Assembly: GCA_963787425.1 (NCBI GenBank)
Contig: CAWBCV010000011.1
Span: 1-64,000 of the forward strand
From: AP-15 sp963787425
Lineage (GTDB): Bacteria > Pseudomonadota > Alphaproteobacteria > ATCC43930 > CGMCC-115725
Length of the DNA stretch: 64,000 bases
Direction of reading: 5' to 3'
This document shows, piece by piece, positions 8,810-17,480 of the stretch. The notes beneath the pieces are model-generated. The model saw only the letters and a list, made by a program, of their open reading frames with translations. It was not told the DNA's origin and made no database searches. Position 1 is the first letter of the stretch. Every line of letters starts with the position of its first letter. The position numbers and the translations under genes were made by a program.

Positions 8810-9817
8810 ATGACCGAATTCGCTGGGAGGATCGCGGTAGTCAGCGGGGGCGGCAGCGGAATGGGCCGCGAGTTGGTCCGCCAGCTGGTGGCGGAAGCCT
8901 GCAATGTCGCAATGTGCGACGTCTCGCCGACCGGCCTGGTGGAAACGCAAAGGCTCTGCGAGGCGGCGGGATTGCCGCAAGGGCTGCGTGTCACGACGCA
9001 CATCGCCGATGTCGCCGACCGGACGCAGGTCGAGCGGTTTCGCGACGAGGCTACCGACCGTCACAAGACCTACGAGATCCACTTGTTGTTCAACAACGCT
9101 GGTATCAGCGGCGGCGGCAGCCTGGTTACCAATAGCAGCGACGAATGGGAGCGCACGTTCAACATCTGCTGGGGCGGCGTCTATAACTGCACCCGCGCGT
9201 TTCTGCCGATACTGCAAAACGCCGAGGAGGGCCACATCGTCAACACCAGTAGCATCAACGGCTTTTGGGCCTCGGTCGGGCCACGCACCTCGCATACCGC
9301 CTATTCGGCCGCGAAATTCGCGGTCAAGGGGTTCACCGAGGCGCTGATCACTGATCTGCGGATCAACGCGCCGAACATCAAATGCTCGGTCGTCATGCCC
9401 GGCCAGATCGGGACCTCAATCCGCGCCAACATGCGCAAGATCCACAGCGGCGATCGCGAATCGGACGCGATCGATGCTGCCGGTCTCGCGCACGCGCGGG
9501 AGCGCTTTGCTCTGCTGGGCCGCGACGTCTCGCAGCTATCGGACGATCAGTTGCGTAACCTCGTGGCTGAGCTTGAGCGGCGTTTTCGCGACGAGGCGGT
9601 GACCAGCGCGGCACAGGCCGCGACGATCATCCTCGACGGCGTAAAGGCCGATCGCTGGCGCATTCTGGTCGGGCCAGACGCTCACAAGATCGACGAAATG
9701 GTGCGCCAGTCGCCGGAACGCGCCTACGACATCGCGTTCTTCGATGAATTCGCCCGCGCGGCGGGGTGGACCGACCGCCTCTCTCTCGAGAACCCCGAAT
9801 TGCGCCCGCCGAGTTGA
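8810..9817 (+). CDS. Short-chain dehydrogenase/reductase with C-terminal extension
   Basis: A 335-residue classical SDR. It has the coenzyme motif VSGGGSGMGRELVRQL near residue 12, NNAG after LLF, a catalytic Ser in TSSINGFWAS and YSAAKFAVKGF with the catalytic Tyr-Lys pair. After the core it carries an extra segment of about 80 residues ending in RWRILVGPDAHKIDEMVRQS and FFDEFARAAGW; this tail recurs as the orphan at 8580-8762. The ATG at 8810 is chosen for its AAGGAGGTACAC site. Substrate unknown; the association with a VOC protein suggests catabolism of an organic compound, which is inference. Confidence 0.85.
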   Translation: MTEFAGRIAVVSGGGSGMGRELVRQLVAEACNVAMCDVSPTGLVETQRLCEAAGLPQGLRVTTHIADVADRTQVERFRDEATDRHKTYEIHLLFNNAGISGGGSLVTNSSDEWERTFNICWGGVYNCTRAFLPILQNAEEGHIVNTSSINGFWASVGPRTSHTAYSAAKFAVKGFTEALITDLRINAPNIKCSVVMPGQIGTSIRANMRKIHSGDRESDAIDAAGLAHARERFALLGRDVSQLSDDQLRNLVAELERRFRDEAVTSAAQAATIILDGVKADRWRILVGPDAHKIDEMVRQSPERAYDIAFFDEFARAAGWTDRLSLENPELRPPS

Positions 9818-9979
9818 TCACTGGCCTATTTCCGTCCACTGCGAGGCCGGCGATGTGGCGGCACCTTTCGCGAGCTGGCCTACGCGGGCGAGACTCCTGA
9901 GCCGCATACGCTTCTCATCCCAGGCGCGCGATGCACGGTGCCGATGCCGTCATGTGATCTCGGCCGCTGCCCCGACGGG

Positions 9980-10120
9980 TTTAGATAAAGCCGCGCCCTG
10001 CAAGCGCAGCGACGCGATGCCGGGAGATGCTGGCCGATCCCGGGATGACCATCAAAGAAGTTGCCGATGTCAACCGAGCGACAATCTATCGCTCGGCCTT
10101 GGTAGCTACGCCAAAGGAGC
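9980..10120 (+). pseudogene. Resolvase/invertase C-terminal HTH fragment
   Basis: The plus strand reads REMLADPGMTIKEVADVNRA then TIYRS. This resembles the C-terminal helix-turn-helix of serine resolvases and invertases (AREMLADP-MTI-EVA---GVNRATLYR). The middle of the HTH has lost a few residues (EVADVNRAT) and no catalytic domain precedes it. It lies about 400 bp upstream of the IS91-family element and is probably debris of an older transposon. Confidence 0.5.
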
Positions 10121-10499
10121 TTCGAGCCGGCGAGATGAGACCCGCGGTAGAGATCATCAATAGCAGGTTGGGGGCGCCTTTATTTAGAATGGGGCGCAAT
10201 GGTTCTTTCGCAGCCGAAGGTCCCGCGGCTGTGCGCGGTAATTGGTGACACCGCCGATTGACCCGAAGATGTCATTCCACAGTCCCGCGTTTTGGGCCCT
10301 CAAGGGTGGCCAGCCTACGATCCTCCATTCCTGTCGAATGACGTGTTTGCGCCGAAGAACGAACCCGCTCGCGCGGGAGGGAGCAGCTGTGACGGTCAGC
10401 GCGTTTTGTCGGAGTGATGGGCGGTAGCGCGTGACGGTCGGGACATCCGATCCCGAGCATCGAAGGTCCAGCAACCTTCAGCTCGGGAGAAGAGCCCCG

Positions 10500-11431
10500 A
10501 TGACCTCCGATAGTTCAGCTCGGCCCGTCAGCCCACTGCGGGCGCGCATGATCGAGGATATGACCGTGCGCGGCTTCAACGAGCACACGCGCAGCGGCTA
10601 TGTGCGACACGTCCGGGCATTCGCGGCCTTCATTGGCCGGTCGCCCGACACGGCGACGGCGGAAGACCTACGTCTCTTCCAACTCCACCAGACGCAGATC
10701 GGCGTGCAGCCGCCGAGCATCAACAGCGTGGTCTCGGCGCTGCGTTTCTTCTTCACGGTGACACTGGACCGGCCGGATCTGGCGCGCCGGCTCACCGTCG
10801 TGCCGCAACCGCGGCGAATACCGGCGGTGCTCAGCGTCGAGGAGGTGACGCTGCTGCTGCGGGCGGCATCGGGGCCGAAGTACAAGGCGGCGTTCGCCAC
10901 CGCCTACGGCGCCGGGCTGCGCGTCTCGGAGGTTGTCGCGCTCAAGGTCGGCGATGTCGATTCCGGGCGCATGCTGCTGCGCGTCGAGCGCGGCAAGGGG
11001 CGCAAGAGCCTGCCCCCGCGAAGGCGGGGGACCGTCACGCAATGCTGTCGCCGCAGCTGCTCGAACTGCTGCGCGTCTGGTGGCGGGAGGGGCGGCGGCG
11101 CAGCCTACTGCTGCCGGGAGGCTGGCTGTTTCCCGGCCGCAACCCGGTCGAGCCGCTGTCAGCCCGCCAACTGTGCCGCGCTGTCCGTGCCGCCGCCCAG
11201 GCCGCGGGGATCAAAAAGCGCGTGTCGCCACACACGCTGCGGCACAGCTTCGCCACGCACCTCCTCGAGCAAGATGTCGATATTCGCGTGATCCAGACGC
11301 TCCTGGGTCACGCCAAGCTCGATACTACAGCGCTTTACACCCGCGTCGCCAATACCACGATCCGGGCCGTCACCAGCCCACTCGACCGGCTCGCACTATT
11401 GATCGAGGGGAGGCCGCGACCCGAGGCGTAG
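10500..11431 (+). pseudogene. IS91-associated tyrosine recombinase, interrupted
   Basis: A XerC/D-like integrase. The N-terminal SAM-like domain contains MTVRGFNEHTRSGYVRHVRA. The catalytic domain has AYGAGLRVSEVVALKVGDVD with the first catalytic Arg. After GKGRK at 11006 the frame is broken. It resumes at 11030 as DRHAMLSPQLLELLRVWWRE, then SPHTLRHSFATHLLEQDVDI (HxLRH box) and GHAKLDTTALYTRVA with the nucleophile Tyr. The break is exactly a 23-nt insertion containing a perfect 7-bp palindrome. Without it the protein would be about 302 residues. ATG 10500 has GGGAGAAG upstream. Confidence 0.8.
11007..11029. repeat. Small palindromic insertion inside recombinase
   Basis: The sequence AGCCTGCCCCCGCGAAGGCG plus GGG interrupts the recombinase between the codons for GKGRK and DRHAM. 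It contains CCCCCGC-GAAG-GCGGGGG (the last base overlaps the restored GAC codon). The same hairpin type (CCCGC-GAA-GCGGG) recurs around 46700. As 23 is not a multiple of three, it shifts the frame. Confidence 0.65.
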
Positions 11432-11441
11432 CCGGGCGGCC

Positions 11442-12647
11442 GTGCGCCGCCCGAGGCTGGAGGTCGCAGACGTCTTTCATCGCCATGGGGCCGACTGGCG
11501 CCGGGCCAATGCCGGGCATGTGAGCCTGGGTCAGCTCCAGGTCATGTCGGCGATCGAGCAGTGCCGCTCGGCCGCGCTCGGCGGGCATGTCGAGCGCTGC
11601 GAGGATTGTGGCCACAGCCGCATCGCTTACAACTCGTGCCGCAATCGCCATTGCCCAAAGTGTCAGGGCGCGGCGGCGGTGGATTGGCTTACGGCGCGCG
11701 AGGCCGATCTGCTGCCGGTCGGCTATTTCCACGTGGTCTTCACGCTGCCGGCCGAGATCGCCCCGATCGCCTACCAGAACAAGGCGGTGGTCTACGACCT
11801 GCTGTTCCGCACGGCCGCCGAGACGCTGCTCACGATCGCCGCCGATCCCAAGCACCTCGGCGCTCGCATCGGCGCCACCGCCGTGCTCCACAGCTGGGGC
11901 TCGGCCATGACCCACCACCCGCACGTTCATATGATTGTGCCGGGCGGTGGCATATCGTTGGACGGGACACGCTGGGTGGGCTGCAAGCCCGGCTTTCTCC
12001 TGCCAGTGCGGGTGCTTGCCCGCCTGTTCCGGCGGCTCTTCCTGGCGGCGCTCGCCGCCGCTCACGCGGCCGGCCGACTGGCGTTCTTTGCCGAGATCGA
12101 GGGCCTGCGTCGTCGCGAGGCCTTCGCCGCGCATCTCGCACCGCTGCGGCGGAAGAACTGGTTCGTCTACGCCAAGCCGCCGTTCGCCGGGCCAGAAGCG
12201 GTGCTTGCCTATCTCGCCCGCTACACTCATCGCGTCGCCATCGCGAACAGCCGGCTCATTGCTCTCGACGAGCCCGGCGTGACCTTCCGGTACAAGGATT
12301 ACCGCCGCAACGGGCAGGCGCGGTACCGCACAATGACGCTCGCCGCCGACGAGTTCATCAGGCGCTTCCTGCTCCACGTTCTACCGAAGGGGTTTCATCG
12401 CATCCGACATTACGGGCTGCTGGCCAGCGCCGGCTGCAAGGCCAATATCGTCCGCGCCAAGGAGTTGATCGCCGCCCCGATGCCGGCGGTTGATCCGCCG
12501 GCGGCGCACGACGCAGCCGATCCGGACCCCACCACCGATCATCGCCCGCCATGCCCTTGCTGTGGCGGCCACATGATCATTGTCGAGGTCTTTGCGCGCG
12601 GCGGCACACCGCGCGGCCCGCCCTCCGGCACCGGAAGCGGGATTTGA
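11442..12647 (+). CDS. IS91-family Y2 HUH transposase
   Basis: A 401-residue rolling-circle transposase. A Cys-rich zinc-binding head (C53, C56, C66, C71, C74 in CEDCGHSR and SCRNRHCPKC) precedes the HUH nuclease core HHPHVHMIVPGGG (H161 and H163). The paired catalytic tyrosines lie in LAYLARYTHRVAIANSR (Y257 and Y261). All catalytic residues are present, so the protein could be active. The start is a GTG ten bases after the stop of the recombinase. The last 35 residues are low-complexity and contain a CPCCGG knuckle. Confidence 0.85.
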   Translation: MRRPRLEVADVFHRHGADWRRANAGHVSLGQLQVMSAIEQCRSAALGGHVERCEDCGHSRIAYNSCRNRHCPKCQGAAAVDWLTAREADLLPVGYFHVVFTLPAEIAPIAYQNKAVVYDLLFRTAAETLLTIAADPKHLGARIGATAVLHSWGSAMTHHPHVHMIVPGGGISLDGTRWVGCKPGFLLPVRVLARLFRRLFLAALAAAHAAGRLAFFAEIEGLRRREAFAAHLAPLRRKNWFVYAKPPFAGPEAVLAYLARYTHRVAIANSRLIALDEPGVTFRYKDYRRNGQARYRTMTLAADEFIRRFLLHVLPKGFHRIRHYGLLASAGCKANIVRAKELIAAPMPAVDPPAAHDAADPDPTTDHRPPCPCCGGHMIIVEVFARGGTPRGPPSGTGSGI

Positions 12648-12744
12648 GGCGATGACAATCCTTGTCGTCTCGGGCCCATGGCATGGCCCGCGAGTCGAGC
12701 GCCCATCGTGCTTATCCATCAGCCTCGTCTCGCGCAGCCCGGCA

Positions 12745-13650
12745 TCAAACCTTCACGGTCGAGGCCTGGTAAATTTCGTCAATGGATTTTGCCAGCGTTG
12801 CTTGAAACACCGCATCGCTCATCGAATGCCTGAGGTCTTCCGCCAGGGCTCGCGAAAAGCTCGCGATCATGCCGTGATTGGCGGAGAGGCGTTTGCAGGC
12901 GTCCGCTCGCGTGTAGCCGCCGGAAAGCGCGACCACCCGCGCCACGCGCTCATGGTTCACCAGCGGCGCGTAGAGATCAGGAACATCCGGTATCGTCAGC
13001 TTGAGCATCACCGGGCGGCCATCCGGCACGGCGTCAAGGTTCCTCTTCAGTTCCGCGAGAAGGATGGCTTCCGCACCGGCTTTGTCCTGGCTCTTGATCG
13101 AGACTTCCGGCTCGATGATCGGCATCAGCCCATGCTCGACGACCTGCGCGGCCACGTCGAACTGTTGCGCCACCACGGCAGCGATACCCTCTTTCGAGGG
13201 CAGGTTGATGACGGAGCGCATCTTGGTGCCGAAGACACCGAGGTTCACCGCCCGGGTAAGAAGGGCGTCGAGCCCCGGCAGCGGCCTCATCGGCTGGACA
13301 CCGTCTTTCTCGGCCTCGAGCCCCTTGTCGACCTTTACAAAGGGGATGACGCCCCGCTCCTCCCACAGGAACGCCGGAGTAGGCGTGCCGCGCACCTCGC
13401 CGTCCATCGTGCCTTCGAAAAGGATGGCCGCGATGACCTTGGCTCCGGTGAAGGCTTGCGCGGTCATGATGCGCACCCGCATCTCGTGCATGAGCCTGAA
13501 CATTTCGGCATCGCCGCTATAGGCGTTGTCCGGAATGCCGTAGAGGCGCAGGGCGCCCGGGGTCGATCCGCCGCTCTGGTCAAGCGCGGCGATGAAGCCG
13601 TCCTGCCCGGAGATTTGCGCCATCATCTTGTCATTGGCCATAATCGTCAT
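12745..13650 (-). CDS. Fructose-bisphosphate aldolase, class I
   Basis: A 301-residue Schiff-base aldolase that cleaves fructose 1,6-bisphosphate to triose phosphates in glycolysis/gluconeogenesis. It shows FIAALDQSGGSTPGALRLYG near the start, ILFEGTMDGEV, PFVKVDKGLEAEKDGV, IIEPEVSIKS and the Schiff-base Lys region RPVMLKLTIPDV. ALSGGYTRADACKRL is the phosphate-binding Gly-Gly loop. Length matches bacterial class I FBA (about 295-300). Two starts are possible, 13650 or the second Met at 13641; the latter has the better-spaced GAGGATG site. The gene is intact and convergent with the IS91 element. Confidence 0.9.
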   Translation of the reverse strand: MTIMANDKMMAQISGQDGFIAALDQSGGSTPGALRLYGIPDNAYSGDAEMFRLMHEMRVRIMTAQAFTGAKVIAAILFEGTMDGEVRGTPTPAFLWEERGVIPFVKVDKGLEAEKDGVQPMRPLPGLDALLTRAVNLGVFGTKMRSVINLPSKEGIAAVVAQQFDVAAQVVEHGLMPIIEPEVSIKSQDKAGAEAILLAELKRNLDAVPDGRPVMLKLTIPDVPDLYAPLVNHERVARVVALSGGYTRADACKRLSANHGMIASFSRALAEDLRHSMSDAVFQATLAKSIDEIYQASTVKV

Positions 13651-13947
13651 CCTCGCGTGAAACCAGTACGCTCAGGGAAACGCGCCCAGCCTCGACCAAT
13701 TGCCATCGAGCCAGTGAGTATTGGCATGGCATTCGAAATACGCAATCTTCACCTTCCTTCAGCCTGATGAAAGCCGCCCGCACCGTGTTACGCGTAGGTG
13801 GCAGCACCGGGCTTCATATGAGCCGCCGCTTCTCTTTGGGAATCGAACGGCATCGTTGGGTCGACTGCGGCGGTCTGTGGAGGCCCCGTGAAGGCTTTGT
13901 AGGGTTACCGGATAGCTCGGAAGCGAGGCCGAGGGTAGGCCGGCGCG

Positions 13948-14644
13948 ATGGCCGAAATCTCCTATCGCCGCCACCGCTTTTCCCCGGTGATCATCCAGCA
14001 TGCGGTCTGGCTCTATCTGCGCTTCACGCTGAGCTATCGCGACGTCGAGGAACTCCTCGCCGAGCGAGGGCTCGACATCTCTTACGAAACCGTCCGGTGT
14101 TGGGTGCTGAAATTCGGACCGGTGATCGCGCGACGGCTACGCCGGCGCCGTCCGCGGCCGAGCAATCGCTGGCACCTCGACGAGATGGTGGTGCGGATCG
14201 CCGGCGCGCGAATGTATCTGTAGCGTGCCGTCGATCAACGAGGGCGAGGTCCTCGACATGCTGGTTCAGCGTCGGCGCGACACTCGGGCGGCGTTGCAGC
14301 TGATGCGTAAGCTGCTCAAGAAGCAGGGCTTCGCACCCAAATTGCTGGTCACCGACAAGCTGCGCTCTGACGCCTCTGCATTCCGGCGTCTGCGGCTGAA
14401 CTGCCCGCATGAGCACGGGCTGCGCAAAAACAATCGGGCCGAAAACTCGCATCAAGCGGTGCGACGACGAGAGCGCAAAATGCAGCGGTTCAAGTCGGCT
14501 CGCTCCGCCCAGCGGTTCCTCAGCATGCACGCCGCCGTCCACAACACCTTCGACCCCCAGCGCCATCTCGTCTCGCGCTCGACGCTGCGGATCTTCCGCG
14601 CCGAGGCGGCGAACCAATGGCGGGATGCGGTCGCGGCCGCGTGA
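13948..14644 (+). pseudogene. IS6-family DDE transposase, broken
   Basis: The first frame encodes the N-terminal HTH and first catalytic region: FSPVIIQHAVWLYLRFTLSY, RDVEELLAERGLDISYETVR and SNRWHLDEMVVRIAGARMYL, the last with the first Asp. A TAG replaces the expected Trp codon after MYL. A 1-nt insertion about 15 bases later (ATCAACGAG for ATCACGAG) shifts the frame. The rest follows from 14225: GEVLDMLVQRRRDTRAALQL, LLVTDKLRSDASAFR with the second Asp, and NNRAENSHQAVRRRERKMQR with the Glu. Two independent lesions make it inactive. Confidence 0.85.
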
Positions 14645-14700
14645 TCGCGCATCCAGCGTCGGGCTCGTTTTTGCTCACCACAGGTTAAGCTGACAGTGCC
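13948..14700 (+). mobile_element. IS6-family insertion sequence, degraded
   Basis: The element is defined by the IS6/IS26-type transposase remnants and a right end TTAAGCTGACAGTGCC at 14685-14700, whose complement GGCACTGTCAGC resembles the IS6-family terminal repeat. I did not find the matching left repeat upstream of 13948, so the left end is lost or diverged. Its right end abuts a truncated gene tail at 14701. Confidence 0.6.
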
Positions 14701-14803
14701 ACACCGCACTAAGGAAGGGGCGCCGTTAGATAAGCTGCTGTTCGAAAATGCCAATACACGGGCTCGATGGCTCTCAGACCTCGCGGTCATGGCAGCGAAA
14801 TAG
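14701..14803 (+). pseudogene. C-terminal tail of a gene cut by the IS6 element
   Basis: Directly at the IS right end the frame reads HRTKEGAPLDKLLFENANTR then ARWLSDLAVMAAK and stops at 14803. No start is present on this side. I do not recognise the family. It ends about 40 bases before the HATPase gene, so both may have formed one transcript. Confidence 0.4.
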
Positions 14804-14842
14804 AGCCCTGGTCGTGACGCCAGCCCTCGTTTTGACTTCTCG

Positions 14843-15621
14843 GTGTTGGATGGCCTCGCCTTCGCGGCGGAACGTGGTCGGCTGAATGGTCAAACCACGC
14901 CCGGGATGAGCGCCGCGAGTCTTGGTCCGGTGGTCGAGATGGACCATCTCGCCGGGGCCGGCGTCCTTCCCTCTCCGGATAAGGCAGATTGGCTCCGTCT
15001 CGATGGGCTGGCCGTACTCTACCGGGCGGTTTTCGGGGGACGGTCTCAATGGATTTGCCCGGATGGTCGTCGGATCGGGTTTCTGCGCACCCGGCGACAG
15101 CGTCCGGATGACGACAAAGAGTTGCGCGGGTTTAGCTTGGCGGCGCGGCAAGCCGCTGCTGTGGCCGGCTTTCCCGCACGCATCGCGCAGCAGCTTGTGG
15201 CTGCGATAGGTGAACTTCACAGCAATATCTACGAGCATTCGGGCGCGTCAGGGACCGGCCTCATCGCGTTTCGGGCCGGGGTGCCCAGTTTTGAGTTTGT
15301 CGTTTCTGATCGAGGCGTAGGTATCCTGAAACCCTTCGGACCTGCCCGACATATTCCCACCTCGCCGATCACTGTAAGGCCCGGATGTTGGCGCTCACAG
15401 ATGGTGTCTCCCGATACGGCCCTAATACGGGTCACGGTTTTGGCTTCCGCCCACTCTTCAACGGTCTGGCCAATCTGAAAGGTCTTCTTCGGTTCCGTTC
15501 AGGTGACCACGCGCTCACGCTTGACGGAACAGGTCCGTCATTAACCACAGCAAAACCGGGCCAGAAGACGGCGATTTCCGGCTTCATCGTGACGGTGACA
15601 TCCGAGACGGAGAGCCGCTAG
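14843..15621 (+). pseudogene. HATPase-fold ATP-binding protein, frameshifted
   Basis: The first frame holds LAARQAAAVAGFPARIAQQL, GELHSNIYEHSGASGTGLIA (the N-box: E, N and H of GHKL ATPases) and FEFVVSDRGVGIL (the G1 box DxGxG). After GIL the frame goes astray near 15335. Another frame continues with LALTDGVSRYGPNTGHGFGF (G2 box) and RPLFNGLANLKGLLRFRSGD. A single indel separates them. Reassembled length is about 255 residues. Such proteins are usually sensor-type or anti-sigma-like ATPases; the target is unknown. Confidence 0.65.
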
Positions 15622-15725
15622 TTTAATTAGCTAAATGCACTGAAGGTCGAATATGTGGATGGTGAAAAAGACGGGTCCATTGAAGACGAAAGCGGGGGAG
15701 TCATATTCTTCAGTGCCAAGCGCTC

Positions 15726-16457
15726 ATGGACGACATCTGCTTGGGTGATTGCTGCTTTATTTGTGGTGCGAAGCCCGGATCAAAACCTTTTTAACAATGA
15801 ACATATTCTGCCCGAATGGCTTCTTCGGCGTTACGATATATTTCCGCGCACGATCAAACTCCCTAACGAAGTTCTCGTTCGATATGATCGCTATACGATC
15901 CCGTGTTGTGTCGAATGTAATGACCTGATGGGGGTGAGATAGAAACCCCCATCAGCGCCGCGCTACGAGGAGGCCTCGAATTGTTTGCCCATTCATTCGG
16001 GAGGCAGGTTTGAATGTCTTTATCTGGCTGGGTCTGATTTTTCTGAAAACCCACCTGAAAGATCGCAAGTACCGGGTCCATCTCGACCAACGGATGGGTG
16101 ACGACAAGATTGCCGATCAATACGAATGGGAGGACCTTCATCATCTTCATAGCATCGTCCGATGCTTTTACACTGGGTGCCAGGTGGACAAAGATTCCAT
16201 TGGCTCCCTTTTGGCCATCTCCGTTCGAGGACAAGGCTCTCCCGAGAAGTTCGACTACGGTGATCTCTATCTGGCTCTAACCATGTTTGTCCGGCTCGAC
16301 GAGATGGGGATGGTTGCGGTGTTCGATGACTCCGGTGCGGCGATGTCCTGGTTTGGCAACGGCTCCACAAAATCACCGGACCCATCTCGGAGCTACAGCT
16401 TCGTGAGATCATGGTCGATTTCGCGTATCTGAATCTACGGTTGAAGGATCGGCCGAC
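15726..16457 (+). pseudogene. HNH/Cys-rich nuclease-like protein, multiply frameshifted
   Basis: Read across frames the product starts MDDICLGDCCFICGAKPGSK and continues FNNEHILPEWLLRRYDI, TIPCCVECNDLMG, FIWLGLIFLKTHLKDRKYRV, YEWEDLHHLHSIVRCFY and LREIMVDFAYLNLRLKDRP. CxxC, NNEHILPEW and CCxxCN give the zinc/HNH-like pattern seen in HNH endonuclease-related proteins. At least four indels are visible: near 15787, 15930, 16010 and 16358. The 3' end meets the convergent ferritin-like gene. Confidence 0.6.
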
Positions 16458-16928
16458 CTACCTGGACTGCCGGGTCGGGCGGAAGGCGGCGACTTCGCCG
16501 GGCTTGCGCAACATCTTGTCCACTTCGCTCGCGTGAAGCTCCTCGGCATAGACCATCTGACGGGCGTATTCCTCGATGATGACCGACCGTCCTTCGGCGC
16601 ATTTCAGCAGCTCGCGATAGAGGGCGAGCGCCTTGGCCTCGGTTTCGAGCGACTCGCGCATCACCGCGCCGACATCGGTTTGATGGCTGTCGAGGAGCGG
16701 CCCGATCGCCAGTGACGGGTATTCACCGAGGAGCGTGATCATCTCGCCGGCCTGCTGGGCGTGAGTAAGCGACTCGGCCGCCTGTTCCCGCAGCCAGGAA
16801 ACGATCGGAATCCGGTTATGACCGAAAACGAGGAACGAATAATGGGTGTAACGCACCACCCCGGCCAACTCGGCCTCGAGAATGCGGTTCAACAGCTCCA
16901 CCGCTCTACCCTTATCCAGCTCCGCCAT
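16458..16928 (-). CDS. Ferritin-like / bacterioferritin-family protein
   Basis: A 156-residue four-helix-bundle protein. Helix A has LLNRILEAELAGVVRYTHYS (Glu ligand), helix B has REQAAESLTHAQQAGEMITL (Glu and His), helix C has RESLETEAKALALYRELLKC, and helix D has IIEEYARQMVYAEELHASEV (ExxH). These supply the di-iron carboxylate set of bacterioferritin-type proteins. Likely role: iron oxidation and storage. The Met that binds haem in classical Bfr is not evident. It lies next to, and in the same orientation as, the P-type ATPase operon, with the broken small membrane gene between them on the other strand. The ATG is preceded by GGGGAGGTAGC. Confidence 0.8.
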   Translation of the reverse strand: MAELDKGRAVELLNRILEAELAGVVRYTHYSFLVFGHNRIPIVSWLREQAAESLTHAQQAGEMITLLGEYPSLAIGPLLDSHQTDVGAVMRESLETEAKALALYRELLKCAEGRSVIIEEYARQMVYAEELHASEVDKMLRKPGEVAAFRPTRQSR

Positions 16929-17013
16929 CGTGCTACCTCCCCGAGTTGCCGTGTTCGCGCCGGTACCTGTCTGCTAAACTTCCGGGCTCCAGCCATCGTT
17001 CCGAGGCAGAAAG

Positions 17014-17470
17014 ATGTTCGAGGATTTCGGCAAACCCAATCTGGCCACCATGCTGACACTTGGTCTCGTCTCGGTGGTGTTGCCGAAATTGCTTCCCCAG
17101 ATGAGTTCCGGCGGTCGGCACGGCGGTCAAGATCGTGGTGGATCTACTGACCGAATCCGAGGCCGAAGCTGCGGAAGAGCTGATCGACACCCTGGTATCG
17201 AGCACGATGGCCGAAATAAACAAGGAAGTCGCGCGCCCAGGCGACCTGCAGCAATCCCGTCAGGCGGTCGAACGCACCGTCGAGCATTTCAAGCACCGGG
17301 CGGGGCGCCGTGCGCATCATTGGGGAGCGGACGAGCGCGACCGTCAGCGGCGCTACCGGCGGCATCTGGCGAAGTTGCGCGCGGTGGTGAACCGGGCAAA
17401 GGACCACCATACGGATTGGCGCCGCGACATTCTCGACGATGTCGGCGAGAGCCTCGACGAGGTCGCGTGA
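17014..17470 (+). pseudogene. Small membrane protein (DUF5132-like), frameshifted
   Basis: ATG 17014 begins MFEDFGKPNLATMLTLGLVS then VVLPKLLPQMSSG, a hydrophobic segment. After SSG the frame departs. With one base removed near 17112 it continues VGTAVKIVVDLLTESEAEAA, EELIDTLVSSTMAEIN and a long charged tail to 17470. The architecture (N-terminal Gly/Pro-rich hydrophobic segment, amphipathic charged tail) matches the two small proteins at 20.9-21.6 kb. Reassembled length is about 150 residues. The single lesion could also be a sequence error. Confidence 0.5.
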
Positions 17471-17480
17471 CGATCGCCGG

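Larger units (their letters stand above)
10500..12647 (+). mobile_element. IS91-family element (recombinase plus HUH transposase)
   Basis: The two-gene unit is typical of IS91-group elements that carry a tyrosine recombinase upstream of a Y2 HUH transposase. Only the coding span is given; the termini of this family lack inverted repeats and I could not fix them. The first gene is broken by a 23-bp insertion, the second is intact. The element sits directly downstream (3') of the convergent aldolase gene. Confidence 0.75.

Noticed and set aside
9840..10480. Small open frames as a separate gene before IS91
   Set aside because: Apart from the resolvase HTH scrap they show no start signals or motifs.
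13651..13947. Left inverted repeat of the IS6 element
   Set aside because: GTGGCAGCACCGG at about 13798 only matches the first six bases of the right end, so it was not called.
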